DNA of 64,000 bases from Lunularia cruciata (Eukaryota; Streptophyta; Marchantiopsida; Lunulariales; Lunulariaceae): assembly GCA_948567375.1 (NCBI GenBank), contig OX419762.1, positions 49,705,034 to 49,769,033 on the forward strand. Direction: 5' to 3'. A program made the translations under genes and the position numbers. Below are positions 46,668 to 56,234 of this stretch, piece by piece. A model generated the notes under the pieces. It had not been told where the DNA came from. It was given only the letters and a program-made list of their open reading frames with translations, and made no database searches. Numbering within the stretch: the first letter of the stretch is position 1; each line of letters starts with the position of its first letter.

Positions 46668-47250
46668 TCACCGAAGTACTTTGTCTTTGCCCATCTTAAA
46701 TAAAATGTTGTGTTTAAGCTGGTACGGCCCCATTTTCCTGAGAAAGACTGCCCGCTGTTCCGGATCCATCCCCTTAGGACAATGGAGAGTATTCAGATAA
46801 TTATATTCATCTGCATACCTCGTACTTCTCATTGCTGATAGGTGATACAACTCTTCGTCAGGGAACCGATCGTCAATTTCCCACTCCTGGTCTTGAGTTT
46901 CTAACCTGGACAGGAAGTCCGCATTCGAATGCGAAGCTCCCTTCCTCACTTGTACAGTATACGTGAACTCTTGTAATAACAAGATCCATCTTGCAATTCG
47001 TCCCGATAAATCTGCCTTCTTGACCAGATGTTGCAATGCATAATGGTCAACATAGAAGACAAACTCATACCCCAACAAATAATGACGAAATTTCTTGTAG
47101 GCATACACCATTCCGAGTGCTTCTCTTTCAGTTGTCGAATAGTTCTTTTCAGAAACTGAAAGTTGTCGGCTGGCATAATACACCGGGTAGTCCTTCTTCT
47201 TCTTGTCCTTCTGACTTAAGACAACCCCAATGGCCATGGACAAAGTGTCC
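46668..47250 (-). pseudogene. pol: A1 RNase H, split by B0
   Basis: Open from the B0 insertion to 46668: TLSMAIGVVLSQKDKK, REALGMVYAYKKFRHYL (catalytic Glu), FYVDHYALQHLVKKAD (catalytic Asp), SHSNADFLSRLETQDQE, and the start of the integrase N-terminal region. The first RNase H Asp is the last codon upstream of the B0 insertion, at 55239 onward (FHVYVD). The ORF's first codons at 47251-47270 are B0 LTR. Confidence 0.88.
47247..47250. other. Target-site duplication of B0, left copy
   Basis: GTCC at 47247-47250 and 55239-55242. Joining the flanks gives ACAAAGTGTCCACATAC, which matches the empty site in A2 near 27665. Confidence 0.88.
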
Positions 47251-47929
47251 TGTAACACCCATTTGTGCATGTGTGTGGTATTGTGATATTTAGCTTAGTA
47301 TTACAAGTACTTAAGAGATATTATTTATATAGAGATAAAGGATGGTTCTATATTAGTCATGGTTAGCTAAAGTTAGTCATAGCTAAGATAGATGGGACCT
47401 TACTTTAGAGGAAGTAGAAAAGATGAGCACCACTATTTTGGATTTTAGTGTGTTGACTTGGTATTATTCCTAGGTGTTTGGCTTTGGGGAAAGAGTTGAG
47501 AACTCTTGGGCCCGCAAGCCTTTTTGTTTTGGATTCTTCTTTAGTCCAAGGATAGCCCATGTGAAGGAATCCTTGCTTTAGTGGTTGGGTCAAGATAAGG
47601 GGAATATGCCCATGTGAATGGATATTCCTTTCTACTTTTTGACTTTACTTGACTTTTAGTCTAGTAACTTGAGTTACTACGGTAATTAGTAACTTTGGTA
47701 CGTAACTATTTCACAAGTATATAAACAAGGAGTGAGGAGGTACTCATCATCCTTTCATTTGCAACTATCTCTCTCTCATTGAGTCCTCTAGTGAGCAATG
47801 TCTTGAGTCTTGGAGTGTTAGCCTTGGAGGAGTATGATGGAGTTGGGGTTCCTTGCCTTCTTAGTCCATGGTGCGCTACCATAATAGCCATCAGAGGTTC
47901 ATCCTGAGTGAGAGACAGGCCGGCTCACA
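47251..47929 (+). repeat. B0 5' LTR
   Basis: TGTAACACCC to CGGCTCACA, 679 bp; shares with the 3' LTR a 13-bp deletion relative to B3 and B4. An ATG at 47908 near its end opens a 77-codon frame running across the PBS. Confidence 0.96.
47718..47726 (+). promoter_or_regulatory. TATA box of the B0 5' LTR
   Basis: TATATAAAC, conserved in all family-B LTRs seen here, about 200 bp before the LTR end. The equivalent in the 3' LTR is 55027-55035. Confidence 0.7.
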
Positions 47930-47933
47930 TTTT

Positions 47934-47952
47934 TGGTTCCGTTGCCGGGACC
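47934..47952 (+). other. B0 primer-binding site (tRNA-Glu)
   Basis: TGGTTCCGTTGCCGGGACC, 4 nt after the LTR. 18 of 19 nt fit the 3' end of plant tRNA-Glu (acceptor strand CAACGGA plus ACCA), by recollection of that tRNA. Confidence 0.78.
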
Positions 47953-48765
47953 TCTCTAGAAGGCAAGATAATGTTCCGCGTCCAATTCTACATTAGGCAG
48001 AAGGAGGCTATGAGAGCTCACTTGGAGAGAACATTAGGAGAGGAGAGGGCTGAACTTATGTTAGAGAACCAAGATCCATTTGTATACCCTGTAGTTCATT
48101 ATGATGTCTTTGAGGTGATTTTGTACATCTTGTACACATGAGAGGAATTGGAGAGATTGTGTGAGGTGGATTGCAGATTTTGGGGATTAAGGTGATTTTG
48201 GGCAAAATCTCAAGTTTGAGATCTGGACTTGAGATTTCTACACATGATAGCTTGGGTTATCTTTCAGTTAGCACACTTGAAATTATTGAGAGAGCTTCTA
48301 TGCGCACTGGGCTAGAATTTTTGAAAGTTGATAGGGTAAAGTGCTCCCGCAACTGCATGCTCTCTGGAAAATTGTACAGAGTCTGCCATTTCTTCAATTT
48401 TTAGTGAATTGTCCTGAAAATTTCCAAGAAAATTCAGTGCATTGTATCCTACCTGGTGCCACAAAAATTAGAGAGAGATCATTTTTGCGCAGTGCGTTAT
48501 GAGTTTTTGAAGTGAGGGGGGTGGTTTTCAGACCAAATCTGAAATATGGGTGCTGAATAGAAAGATGTCTAGGCCAAATGGCTCGATGAAAAGATCTAAA
48601 ATTTTGCAGGGAGGGACGCCCTAGAGTTGTGATCAAGTGTGGAAAATTTCAGAGGACTGTGACATATTCGTTGGGAGATTTGAGTGACATTGTGAGGAAG
48701 GGTCAATTCTGCAGAGTGGAGATCTCATGCATGAGAAGTTTGAGATCAACAAAAAGCATGTTTGA
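47953..48765 (+). other. B0 leader
   Basis: 0.8 kb between PBS and pre-gag ORF. It contains the end of the 77-codon frame that starts in the LTR (47908-48141) and small overlapping ORFs, none convincing as protein-coding. Confidence 0.5.
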
Positions 48766-49263
48766 GTGTTTAGATTCATCTTTGGGAACATGGAGGGTCA
48801 TCAAGAGTGGAAATTGAGATTATGCAAGGTTCCCCAAGGGTTTGAGGTGATTGTAGGGGTGGATTTGAGGAAAAGAGAGTTTACAATAGAATTTGAAGAG
48901 AGTGTTGAGAGGATCCAAAAACCTACACCACTTGGAGGAAAGAGTGAGTCTAAGTGCTTTCTATGTGGAGAGAAGGGACATAAGGCAAGTTCATGTCCAT
49001 TAACCTTTGAGAGCAAGAGATTGAGGGAAAGGAGAGGCTTACTTGACTTGGGTTTGCATGTTGGACCTTCTTCACCAAGATTGGGAGGGAGAAGATCTAA
49101 GACCAAGGAGTTGTGTGAGGTTTGTGGAGTTGAAGGACTTCCAAAAGGACATGAGTGTAGTGGAGTAAAAGCACTTTTGGAAACTTTGGTGAAGGATCTT
49201 GGAGAGAGTCTTAGTACAGCTACAGAAATACTACCACCTTCATCAGCTAGTTCTCAAGATTAG
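48766..49263 (+). CDS. B0 pre-gag zinc-knuckle protein (165 codons)
   Basis: A small ORF between the leader and gag. It contains a CCHC knuckle (CFLCGEKGHKASSC, about residues 64-77) like those of nucleocapsid proteins, a basic stretch (KRLRERRGLL) and a second Cys/His cluster (CEVCGVEGLPKGHEC). The start may be M1 (MFRFIFG) or M9 (MEGHQEW). B1 and B2 carry it at the same place. Extra ORFs upstream of gag are known from Ogre-type Tat elements, but I cannot say whether this one is related. RNA binding is inferred from the knuckle. Confidence 0.65.
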   Translation: MFRFIFGNMEGHQEWKLRLCKVPQGFEVIVGVDLRKREFTIEFEESVERIQKPTPLGGKSESKCFLCGEKGHKASSCPLTFESKRLRERRGLLDLGLHVGPSSPRLGGRRSKTKELCEVCGVEGLPKGHECSGVKALLETLVKDLGESLSTATEILPPSSASSQD

Positions 49264-49542
49264 TGATGGAGATAATCTTTCAACTTATGGATAAACTATC
49301 CATGAGAGTTAGATTAATATGCACTCTAGGATTTGATGTTGCTATAGAAATCTTGGAGCAACCTGAACCTTTTGTGTTCCCTAGAGTGGATTATTCTCAG
49401 ATGGTGTTAGTCATGTATATACTCTATTAGTAATAGAGTGAGAGAAAAGAAAAGAGAAAAAAATAAAATTGAGAGGAAAGATAGATAGTGAGGGGTTAAG
49501 ATAGGGAAACTTCCGGTTTTCTTTGGCAAGGATGGAGAAGAT
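49264..49542 (+). other. Gap between pre-gag ORF and gag; lost gag start
   Basis: Purine-rich spacer. The gag start used in B1 and B2 (ATG before GKLPVF / EKLPF) is ATA here at 49501-49503, with an in-frame TGA at 49489. Translation would have to begin at ATG 49543. Confidence 0.65.
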
Positions 49543-51600
49543 GTGGAGGCCTTTGTGAGAGACTTCAAGAGAGCTTGCATAGGAAACCATGAGAGGAGGA
49601 AGAATGAGTGGGCCTCATTATTACCAGATTTCTTTGAGGATGCAGCACTTACATGGTATGAGTCAGAATACCAAAAGAGAGAGAGGAGAGAGGGGGAAGA
49701 GGAGTCTTGGGAGACTTTGACTTCAGCACTCATTGAGAACTTTCTTCCTGATGAGAGTTATGAGAGATTGATGAGTGAGGTTACATTTCTCAAGCAAGGA
49801 GATGGAGAGAAAGTGAGGGTCTATGTGGAAAGAGTGGAAAAGTTGGAGTCCAGATTTCGCATAGTGTTGAGGAAGGGTGGGGATGATGTGGAGACTACAA
49901 TGATTGGCATAGGGGCTATGCTCACCAAGAATTTTGTGGGAGGATTGAGACCACAAATTAGAAGCAAGGTGAGATATGAGAAACCTTCTTCCAAGGTTGA
50001 AGCTATCAAGATCGCAATTCGTATGGAGGAGAGTTTGGAAGGGGATGAGAGTGATTTGGTGGTGAAGGAGGTTGTGCATCCTCCTCAAGGCTACAAGTAT
50101 GGTGGAACTTCTGATACTTTGGTGACAAGGGTTGCACCACAAGTAGTAGTTGCTCCAGTTCTTGCACCTCCACCAAAAGATCCACTCCAAACCATCACAG
50201 AACAACTTGCGGATCTCAAGATCAATGTGGTGCAACTATGGGAGAAGAGAGAGGTGGATCAGAATGTAGGGAGAGGGCCTAGGAGTTATGGAAACTATCC
50301 ATATAGAGGAGGCCAACCAGCCAACAATTTCAATGATAGAAATTGTTTTGGTTGTGGAGGAAGAGGCCATATCCAAAGGAATTGCCCAAATTCCACTTAC
50401 CATGGAGGAAGGGGTTATGAGGGAGCCAATAGAGGGAAAGAGGGAGGTAGTGAAACCCAAGTGGCTCCTAATCCCAACAAAGGTAAGGGGATAGCATCCA
50501 TAGATGTGGTTGAGAGCAAGTATGAGAAGGGAGAGTGCTCAAACTCCAAGGGTCCTAATTTGGAGCTTTTGGCACAAGAGAAGAAGAGAGCTCGTTTTGC
50601 AGAGGATGTTCACTCTTCTCAAGGATTTACTTCAAGCAAGGATACTCCTATGTCTACTAGGAGCACTCGCACCTCAGCACCATCAACAACAAAGACTCCA
50701 AGGAAGAAGTTGGGGATGGAGGACTTCTTGATCTCAAAGCAACAATGGAACTACAATGTGTTGGAGGATGTTGGTAGTCACAAGGCTAACATCACAGTGG
50801 GCCAATTAATTGCTTTGAACCCTACCTTGAGAAAGGAGCTTAGAGGTGGTTTGAGTTCTACAAGGAGCAAGAAGAAGAAGAAGGCAAAAGTTCCAGTATC
50901 AATGGGGGTGGTGGATGCCAAGCCAGCACCATGGGAGGCTTGTGAATATGCCTCCAAGATTGATGTGAGAGTGAATGGTCACAACATCAAGGATGCATTG
51001 GTTGATGGAGGATCAGCAGTGAATGCCATGTCAGAAAGGTTGATGAAGAAGTTGGGTATGATACCCTCAAGACCTTCAACATTTGTGGTGAGCATGGCAA
51101 ACAAGCAACAAGTTCGACCAGTAGGAGTGATGGATAAGGTGGTAGTTTCAGTTATGGGAGTCCAAAATCTCATGACTTTCCAAGTCTTGAAGGATTCAAG
51201 CTATGACTTACTTCTTGGGAGGCCATGGTTGAGAGCAGCACGCACAACTGATCGATGGCACAAAGGGTACTTAAGGATTGGGCCATCAAACCATAGAGTC
51301 ACTGTTCCTGTGACTAACACCACCAACACTTCACATTCAGATACCCCATCTTCTGATTATTGGGAATCAGATTCTGAAGGAGGAGCTTCAGGTGTGGACA
51401 CAAGCATGGAAGAGGAGACTTCCACGGAGGAGGATGAATCTGAATCTGATTCAGATGTGTATCCTTTATGTGCTATGGATTTTGCACCTAAGCCAAAGGT
51501 TTTGAAGGACCCAGATAAATCACCATTGACACTTGAGGAGGTAGAGAGAAGGTTATCTACCCTCAAGTATGGCCCAAATGTTAGCCTTGGAGGAGTATGA
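49543..51600 (+). CDS. gag-pro: B0 gag-protease polyprotein (685 codons)
   Basis: Gag builds the particle and packages RNA; protease cleaves the polyprotein. Residues about 1-150 are the retrotransposon capsid region (LPDFFEDAALTWYESEYQKR, GGLRPQIRSKVRYEKPSSKV). A CCHC knuckle, CFGCGGRGHIQRNC, is at 268-281. Protease has DGGS at 488-491 instead of D-S/T-G, with ALV before it, and LLLGRPWLRAA near 560. An acidic Ser-rich linker follows. The frame closes at 51600 on a TGA contributed by inserted LTR sequence, so pol is no longer in frame with it. The consensus gag ATG, 14 codons upstream, is mutated to ATA. Confidence 0.9.
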   Translation: MEAFVRDFKRACIGNHERRKNEWASLLPDFFEDAALTWYESEYQKRERREGEEESWETLTSALIENFLPDESYERLMSEVTFLKQGDGEKVRVYVERVEKLESRFRIVLRKGGDDVETTMIGIGAMLTKNFVGGLRPQIRSKVRYEKPSSKVEAIKIAIRMEESLEGDESDLVVKEVVHPPQGYKYGGTSDTLVTRVAPQVVVAPVLAPPPKDPLQTITEQLADLKINVVQLWEKREVDQNVGRGPRSYGNYPYRGGQPANNFNDRNCFGCGGRGHIQRNCPNSTYHGGRGYEGANRGKEGGSETQVAPNPNKGKGIASIDVVESKYEKGECSNSKGPNLELLAQEKKRARFAEDVHSSQGFTSSKDTPMSTRSTRTSAPSTTKTPRKKLGMEDFLISKQQWNYNVLEDVGSHKANITVGQLIALNPTLRKELRGGLSSTRSKKKKKAKVPVSMGVVDAKPAPWEACEYASKIDVRVNGHNIKDALVDGGSAVNAMSERLMKKLGMIPSRPSTFVVSMANKQQVRPVGVMDKVVVSVMGVQNLMTFQVLKDSSYDLLLGRPWLRAARTTDRWHKGYLRIGPSNHRVTVPVTNTTNTSHSDTPSSDYWESDSEGGASGVDTSMEEETSTEEDESESDSDVYPLCAMDFAPKPKVLKDPDKSPLTLEEVERRLSTLKYGPNVSLGGV

Positions 51601-51767
51601 TGGAGTTGGGGTTCCTTGCCTTCTTAGTCCATGGTGCGCTACCATAATAGCCATCAGAGGTTCATCCTGAGTGAGAGACAGGCCGGCTCACATTTTTGGT
51701 TCCGTTGTCGGGACAGTTGAGGAGGTAGAGAGAAGGTTATCTACCCTCAAGTATGGCCCAAATGTTA
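51533..51767 (+). repeat. LTR-tail plus PBS insertion in B0 with 51-bp flanking duplication
   Basis: 51533-51583 is repeated at 51717-51767. Between them lie about 109 bp identical to the LTR end (TTAGCCTTGG to CGGCTCACA, ending 51692) and a second PBS (51697-51714, one C-to-T change). The jump in uses TGTTA microhomology. Offset 184 bp, so the frame shifts by one. B1 and B2 have the uninterrupted sequence. Confidence 0.92.
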
Positions 51768-54511
51768 CCAAGGAGGAGAAGGTGAGATTTGAGGAGATTT
51801 TCCGCAAGTTCATCCATGTGTTTGCTTTTAGTTACAAGGATTTGAAGGAAGTCACCTTGGAGGAGCACAAGATAGAGGTGGAGTCACATGCAAGACCAAT
51901 CCGCCAAAAGCAACGTCGCATTAGCCCACCAATATCTTTGGTTGTGAAGGAGGAGATTGATAAGCTCAAGGAGGCTGGATTTATCTTTGAGGTGGAGAAT
52001 TCAGAATGGGTGTCTCCAATTGTCATTGTGAAGAAAAAGAATGGCAAGCTTCGGGTATGTGTGGATTACAAGAAGCTCAATACTGTTACAAAGAAGGACT
52101 ACTACCCATTGCCATTCATTGATGAGATCTTGGAGGAGGTTGCAGGTCATGAGAGGTACAGTTTTGGAGATGGTTATAGTGGATATAACCAAATCAAGAT
52201 TGCACCAGAGCATCAACAACTCACCACATTCACCACACCTTGGGGAACTTACGCTTTCAAGGTCATGCCTTTTGGGCTTTGCAATGCTCCAGCCACATTC
52301 CAACGGTTCATGAACAAGGTATTTGAACCTTTCATTGGGAAATTTGTGAGAGATTTCATTGATGACTTTTGTGTCTATGGGAGCAAGGAGGAGCACTTTG
52401 AGCACCTAATCAAAGTCTTGCAACGCTTGGATGAGGCAAATGCATCACTCAACCCAGAGAAGTGCATTTTTGGATGTGAAGAAGGTCTACTTTTGGGGCA
52501 CATCATCTCCAAGGATGGAATAGCAGTTGATCCTGAGAAGGTGAGGAAAATCTCAGACCTTCCATTCCCTTCAAGCTTGACAAAGTTGCGCCAATTCTTG
52601 GGAATGGTTGGGTACTATAGGAGGTTCATCTTCTCATTTTCCAACAAGGCTTATGCATTGACCATCTACATGAAGAAGGGTGTAGATTACATGGTGATTT
52701 TGGAAGACAAGGAGGCTCTCAAAGCTTTTGAGGAGCTCAAGCAATCCCTTGTTGTAGCTCCAATTCTTGCTAAACCTGATTGGAGTAAGCCTTTCATCCT
52801 CTACACTGATGCTTCTAATGTAGCTATAGGATGCACTCTTAGTCAATTAGACCAAGATGGGCATGATCATCCAATAGCTTATGCTAGTAGGCAGATGGTT
52901 TCAGCAGAGAAGAACTACTCTGTCACAGAGAGAGAAGGGTTGGCAGTGATCTTTGGTCTCAAGAAGTTTAGACACTACTTGATTGGAGGGAAAGCCACAA
53001 TTGTCACGGATCACAAGGCTTTGAAGTACATCTTCAACAAGCCTAATGTTGAAGGGAGACTAGCAAGGTGGATGATACTCTTGTCTGAGTATGACTACAC
53101 AATTGAGGATAGGCCAGGAAAGAAACATGCAAATGCTGATTTGTTATCTAGAGCCTATGATCATGATGGAGATGAGCCAGTAGATGATTCCTTCCCGGAT
53201 GAGGAGCTCATGACAATCTCAGTCACTCAAGAGGTTCCAATGGAGTACAAGGAGATTGTGGATTTTGTGACAAGAGGTAACTATCCAAAAGGGATGCATG
53301 CTAGGGAGAGGAAGGCCCTTGCAGCAAGATCTAGACCTTACACAATGGTGGAGGATATTCTTTTTCACCAAGGAGCAGATGGTCTACTTCGAAGAGCAGT
53401 GGGTAAGGAAGAGTCTATCCTACTCATAAAGGAGTTTCATGAAGGTTTAGTATGTGGAGGACACTTTGCAGGAAAGGTGACTGCTTTCAAGATTCTATAT
53501 GCAGGTTACCATTGGAGAGGGATTTTCAAGGATTGTCTTGATTATTGCAAAACTTGTCATGTTTGTCAAGCTTTTTCTAGAAAGTCTACATCCACTCCAC
53601 CACTTAGATCAATTCCATTGCTAGGACCCTTTGAGAAGTGGGGAATTGATTTTGTAGGACCTCTCAATAGAACCCCAAGGAACAATCGGTACATTGTGGT
53701 AGTTACTGATTACCTTACCAAGTGGGTTGAGGCTAGACCATTGAGGGACAAGAATGAAGATGAAGTGGGTAGATTTCTTTATGAACGCATTATCACTAGG
53801 TTTGGATGCCCTTTGGAGTTGGTTTCTGATAGAGGAGGAGAGTTTACAGGAAGCATTACTACAGCCATGCTACGACATTTCTCTATCACACATAGAGTAA
53901 CTACATCCTATAAGCCAAATTCCAATGGCTTGGCAGAGAGAACCAATCAGACCTTGTGCATGATGTTGGCCAAAGATGCAGAAATGGAGGGGGCTAAACA
54001 TCATTGGGACAAGAGGATTCATGCAGTTTTGTGGGAGTATAGGACAACCATGAAGACTTCCACTGGATATTCTCCATTCCAATTGGTGTATGGTATTGAG
54101 TCTACCTTACCTATTCACTTTGATCTTCCTACCTTCCAAAGCATTCATAGGAGATTGAAGAAAGCACAAGGAAGTGATGCAGAGAAGTCAAGGAAGGATC
54201 AACTCATGGAGTTGGAAGAGGCAAGAGCAGTTGCTATGGTTCGAGTGGAGCAAGCCCAAAGGAAACAAAAGGAGAGCTATGACAAGAGGCAAGGCAAGAA
54301 GAAGGTGGAGCCTTTCAAAGAAGGTGATTGGGTAATGTTGTTTGATTCCATTCGATTCAAGAGAGTGCAAAAGAAGTTTTTGCCTAAGTACTTTGGACCT
54401 TTCATAGTAGAGAAGGTGTGGGGAAATTACACTTATGATCTCAAGGAGTTGGGAGGAAGACACTTTGATAGGATTAACCATGATAAGTTGAAGATGTACC
54501 ATAGAAGGTAG
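51671..54511 (+). CDS. pol: B0 reverse transcriptase-RNase H-integrase (946 codons)
   Basis: Copies the RNA to DNA and inserts it. The first 14 residues (MRDRPAHIFGSVVG) are inserted LTR/PBS sequence that happens to supply an ATG. RT about 75-330: SPIVIVKKKNGKLRVCVDYK, MPFGLCNAPATFQRF, catalytic D231-D232 in FIDDFCVYG. RNase H: D380 (TDASNVAIG), DHKALK near 447, NADLLSR near 488. Integrase: HHCC near 592-632 ending CKTCHVCQ; catalytic D660 (GIDFVGP), D720 (SDRGGEF) and E756 (LAERTNQ), 35 residues between the last two; GPY/F-like KYFGPFIVEKV near 905. No chromodomain. All catalytic residues are present. Confidence 0.95.
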   Translation: MRDRPAHIFGSVVGTVEEVERRLSTLKYGPNVTKEEKVRFEEIFRKFIHVFAFSYKDLKEVTLEEHKIEVESHARPIRQKQRRISPPISLVVKEEIDKLKEAGFIFEVENSEWVSPIVIVKKKNGKLRVCVDYKKLNTVTKKDYYPLPFIDEILEEVAGHERYSFGDGYSGYNQIKIAPEHQQLTTFTTPWGTYAFKVMPFGLCNAPATFQRFMNKVFEPFIGKFVRDFIDDFCVYGSKEEHFEHLIKVLQRLDEANASLNPEKCIFGCEEGLLLGHIISKDGIAVDPEKVRKISDLPFPSSLTKLRQFLGMVGYYRRFIFSFSNKAYALTIYMKKGVDYMVILEDKEALKAFEELKQSLVVAPILAKPDWSKPFILYTDASNVAIGCTLSQLDQDGHDHPIAYASRQMVSAEKNYSVTEREGLAVIFGLKKFRHYLIGGKATIVTDHKALKYIFNKPNVEGRLARWMILLSEYDYTIEDRPGKKHANADLLSRAYDHDGDEPVDDSFPDEELMTISVTQEVPMEYKEIVDFVTRGNYPKGMHARERKALAARSRPYTMVEDILFHQGADGLLRRAVGKEESILLIKEFHEGLVCGGHFAGKVTAFKILYAGYHWRGIFKDCLDYCKTCHVCQAFSRKSTSTPPLRSIPLLGPFEKWGIDFVGPLNRTPRNNRYIVVVTDYLTKWVEARPLRDKNEDEVGRFLYERIITRFGCPLELVSDRGGEFTGSITTAMLRHFSITHRVTTSYKPNSNGLAERTNQTLCMMLAKDAEMEGAKHHWDKRIHAVLWEYRTTMKTSTGYSPFQLVYGIESTLPIHFDLPTFQSIHRRLKKAQGSDAEKSRKDQLMELEEARAVAMVRVEQAQRKQKESYDKRQGKKKVEPFKEGDWVMLFDSIRFKRVQKKFLPKYFGPFIVEKVWGNYTYDLKELGGRHFDRINHDKLKMYHRR

Positions 54512-54546
54512 AGAGACCTTCACTTTGAGGACAAAGTGAAAACTTA

Positions 54547-54559
54547 GTCCGGGGGTAAA
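54547..54559 (+). other. B0 polypurine tract
   Basis: CCGGGGGTAAA directly before the 3' LTR; short and G-rich. Confidence 0.55.
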
Positions 54560-55238
54560 TGTAACACCCATTTGTGCATGTGTGTGGTATTGTGATATTT
54601 AGCTTAGTATTACAAGTACTTAAGAGATATTATTTATATAGAGATAAAGGATGGTTCTATATTAGTCATGGTTAGCTAAAGTTAGTCATAGCTAAGATAG
54701 ATGGGACCTTACTTTAGAGGAAGTAGAAAAGATGAGCACCACTATTTTGGATTTTAGTGTGTTGACTTGGTATTATTCCTAGGTGTTTGGCTTTGGGGAA
54801 AGAGTTGAGAACTCTTGGGCCCGCAAGCCTTTTTGTTTTGGATTCTTCTTTAGTCCAAGGATAGCCCATGTGAAGGAATCCTTGCTTTAGTGGTTGGGTC
54901 AAGATAAGGGGAATATGCCCATGTGAATGGATATTCCTTTCTACTTTTTGACTTTACTTGACTTTTAGTCTAGTAACTTGAGTTACTACGGTAATTAGTA
55001 ACTTTGGTACGTAACTATTTCACAAGTATATAAACAAGGAGTGAGGAGGTACTCATCATCCTTTCATTTGCAACTATCTCTCTCTCATTGAGTCCTCTAG
55101 TGAGCAATGTCTTGAGTCTTGGAGTGTTAGCCTTGGAGGAGTATGATGGAGTTGGGGTTCCTTGCCTTCTTAGTCCATGGTGCGCTACCATAATAGCCAT
55201 CAGAGGTTCATCCTGAGTGAGAGACAGGCCGGCTCACA
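54560..55238 (+). repeat. B0 3' LTR
   Basis: 679 bp; I found no difference from the 5' LTR on reading, including the antisense ORFs they both hold. Followed by GTCC, the second target copy. Confidence 0.95.
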
Positions 55239-56207
55239 GTCCACATACACATGAAAAGGGACGTCCCAATTCGGGGCCCTCATGACTGGTGCTTCAACCA
55301 GTTTCTTCTTCAACACCTGGAAAGCTTCTTCTTGATGTGCTTCCCACAGATAGTCTTCGGATTTCTTCAGAAGCTTTGTAAGTGGTGCAGCAAGCACTGC
55401 ATAGTTTGACACAAAGCGTCTGTAATATCCGACATGTCCCAAGAAGGCTCTCAGCTCCCAAATGTTCTTCGGGGATTCCAAAGCTGCAATTATCTTAACC
55501 TTCTCAACATCGACTTCAATACCTTGGCTTGACACCCGATGCCCCAGAAGAATTCCCTCCTTCATGGCGAAGAAGCATTTCTCCGGGTGTAATGACAAGC
55601 CAGCAAAACGACACCTTTCAAACGTTTGGCGAAGGTAATCTATATGTACATCTCTTTGCCCAAACACACAAAAGTCATCGATAAAAACTTCAAAAAATTT
55701 GCGCAGGAAATCCTTGAAGATCAAATTCATCATCCGCTGAAAAGTAGCGGGAGCATTACACAACCCAAAGGGCATTTGATTGTAAGCGAAAGTGCCCCAA
55801 TCGGTCGTGAATGTAGTTTTATCCTTGTCTTCTTCTTGAATGGATACTTGATTGTACCCTGAAAATCCATCAAGAAAACTATAACAAGGATGCCTAGCTA
55901 CTTGATCTAAAATTGTATCGGTAAAAGGCAAGGGATGATGATCTTTCCTTGTGATTGCGTTCAATTTTCGGAAGTCTTGGCACACTCGGATCTTCCTTGT
56001 TTTCTTCTTTGGGACAATGACAATGGGAGAGACCCATTCACTGCTTAAGACAAGGAAGATGATTCCGGCCCCTAAGTACTTATCGATTTCATCTTTTACC
56101 AAAAGCGAGTACTTCGGGTTCAGGCGGTATTGTCGCTGCCGAACCGGAACTGCACCTTCAATCAAATCAATCCGGTGTTCTCCAAATTCTCGTGGAATAC
56201 CCGGCAT
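55239..56207 (-). CDS. pol: A1 reverse transcriptase (interrupted downstream by B0)
   Basis: An open frame of about 325 A1 codons. RT motifs: SEWVSPIVIVPKKKTRKIRV, CQDFRKLNAITRKDHHPLPF, D113 in FLDGFSGYNQ, QMPFGLCNAPATFQRM and catalytic D177-D178 (FIDDFCVFG), then CFFAMKEGILLGHRVSSQGI and LRAFLGHVGYYRRFVSNYAV. It ends FHVYVD, the first RNase H Asp, where B0 enters; the last residues of the open frame belong to the B0 LTR. All RT catalytic residues are intact. The Met at 56207 is internal to a polyprotein. Confidence 0.9.
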
Positions 56208-56234
56208 TTGATCAATTGACCAGGCAAATACATC

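Larger units (their letters stand above)
47251..55238 (+). mobile_element. B0: near-intact family-B Ty3/gypsy element, 7,988 bp
   Basis: Plus-strand element with two 679-bp LTRs that read as identical, tRNA-Glu PBS, pre-gag zinc-knuckle ORF, gag-protease ORF (685 codons), RT-RNase H-integrase ORF (946 codons), short purine tract and 4-bp GTCC target duplication. It lies in the RNase H gene of A1, in opposite orientation. No chromodomain. The only defects seen are loss of the usual gag ATG and an LTR-PBS insertion between protease and RT. It is the youngest insertion in the window. Confidence 0.96.
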
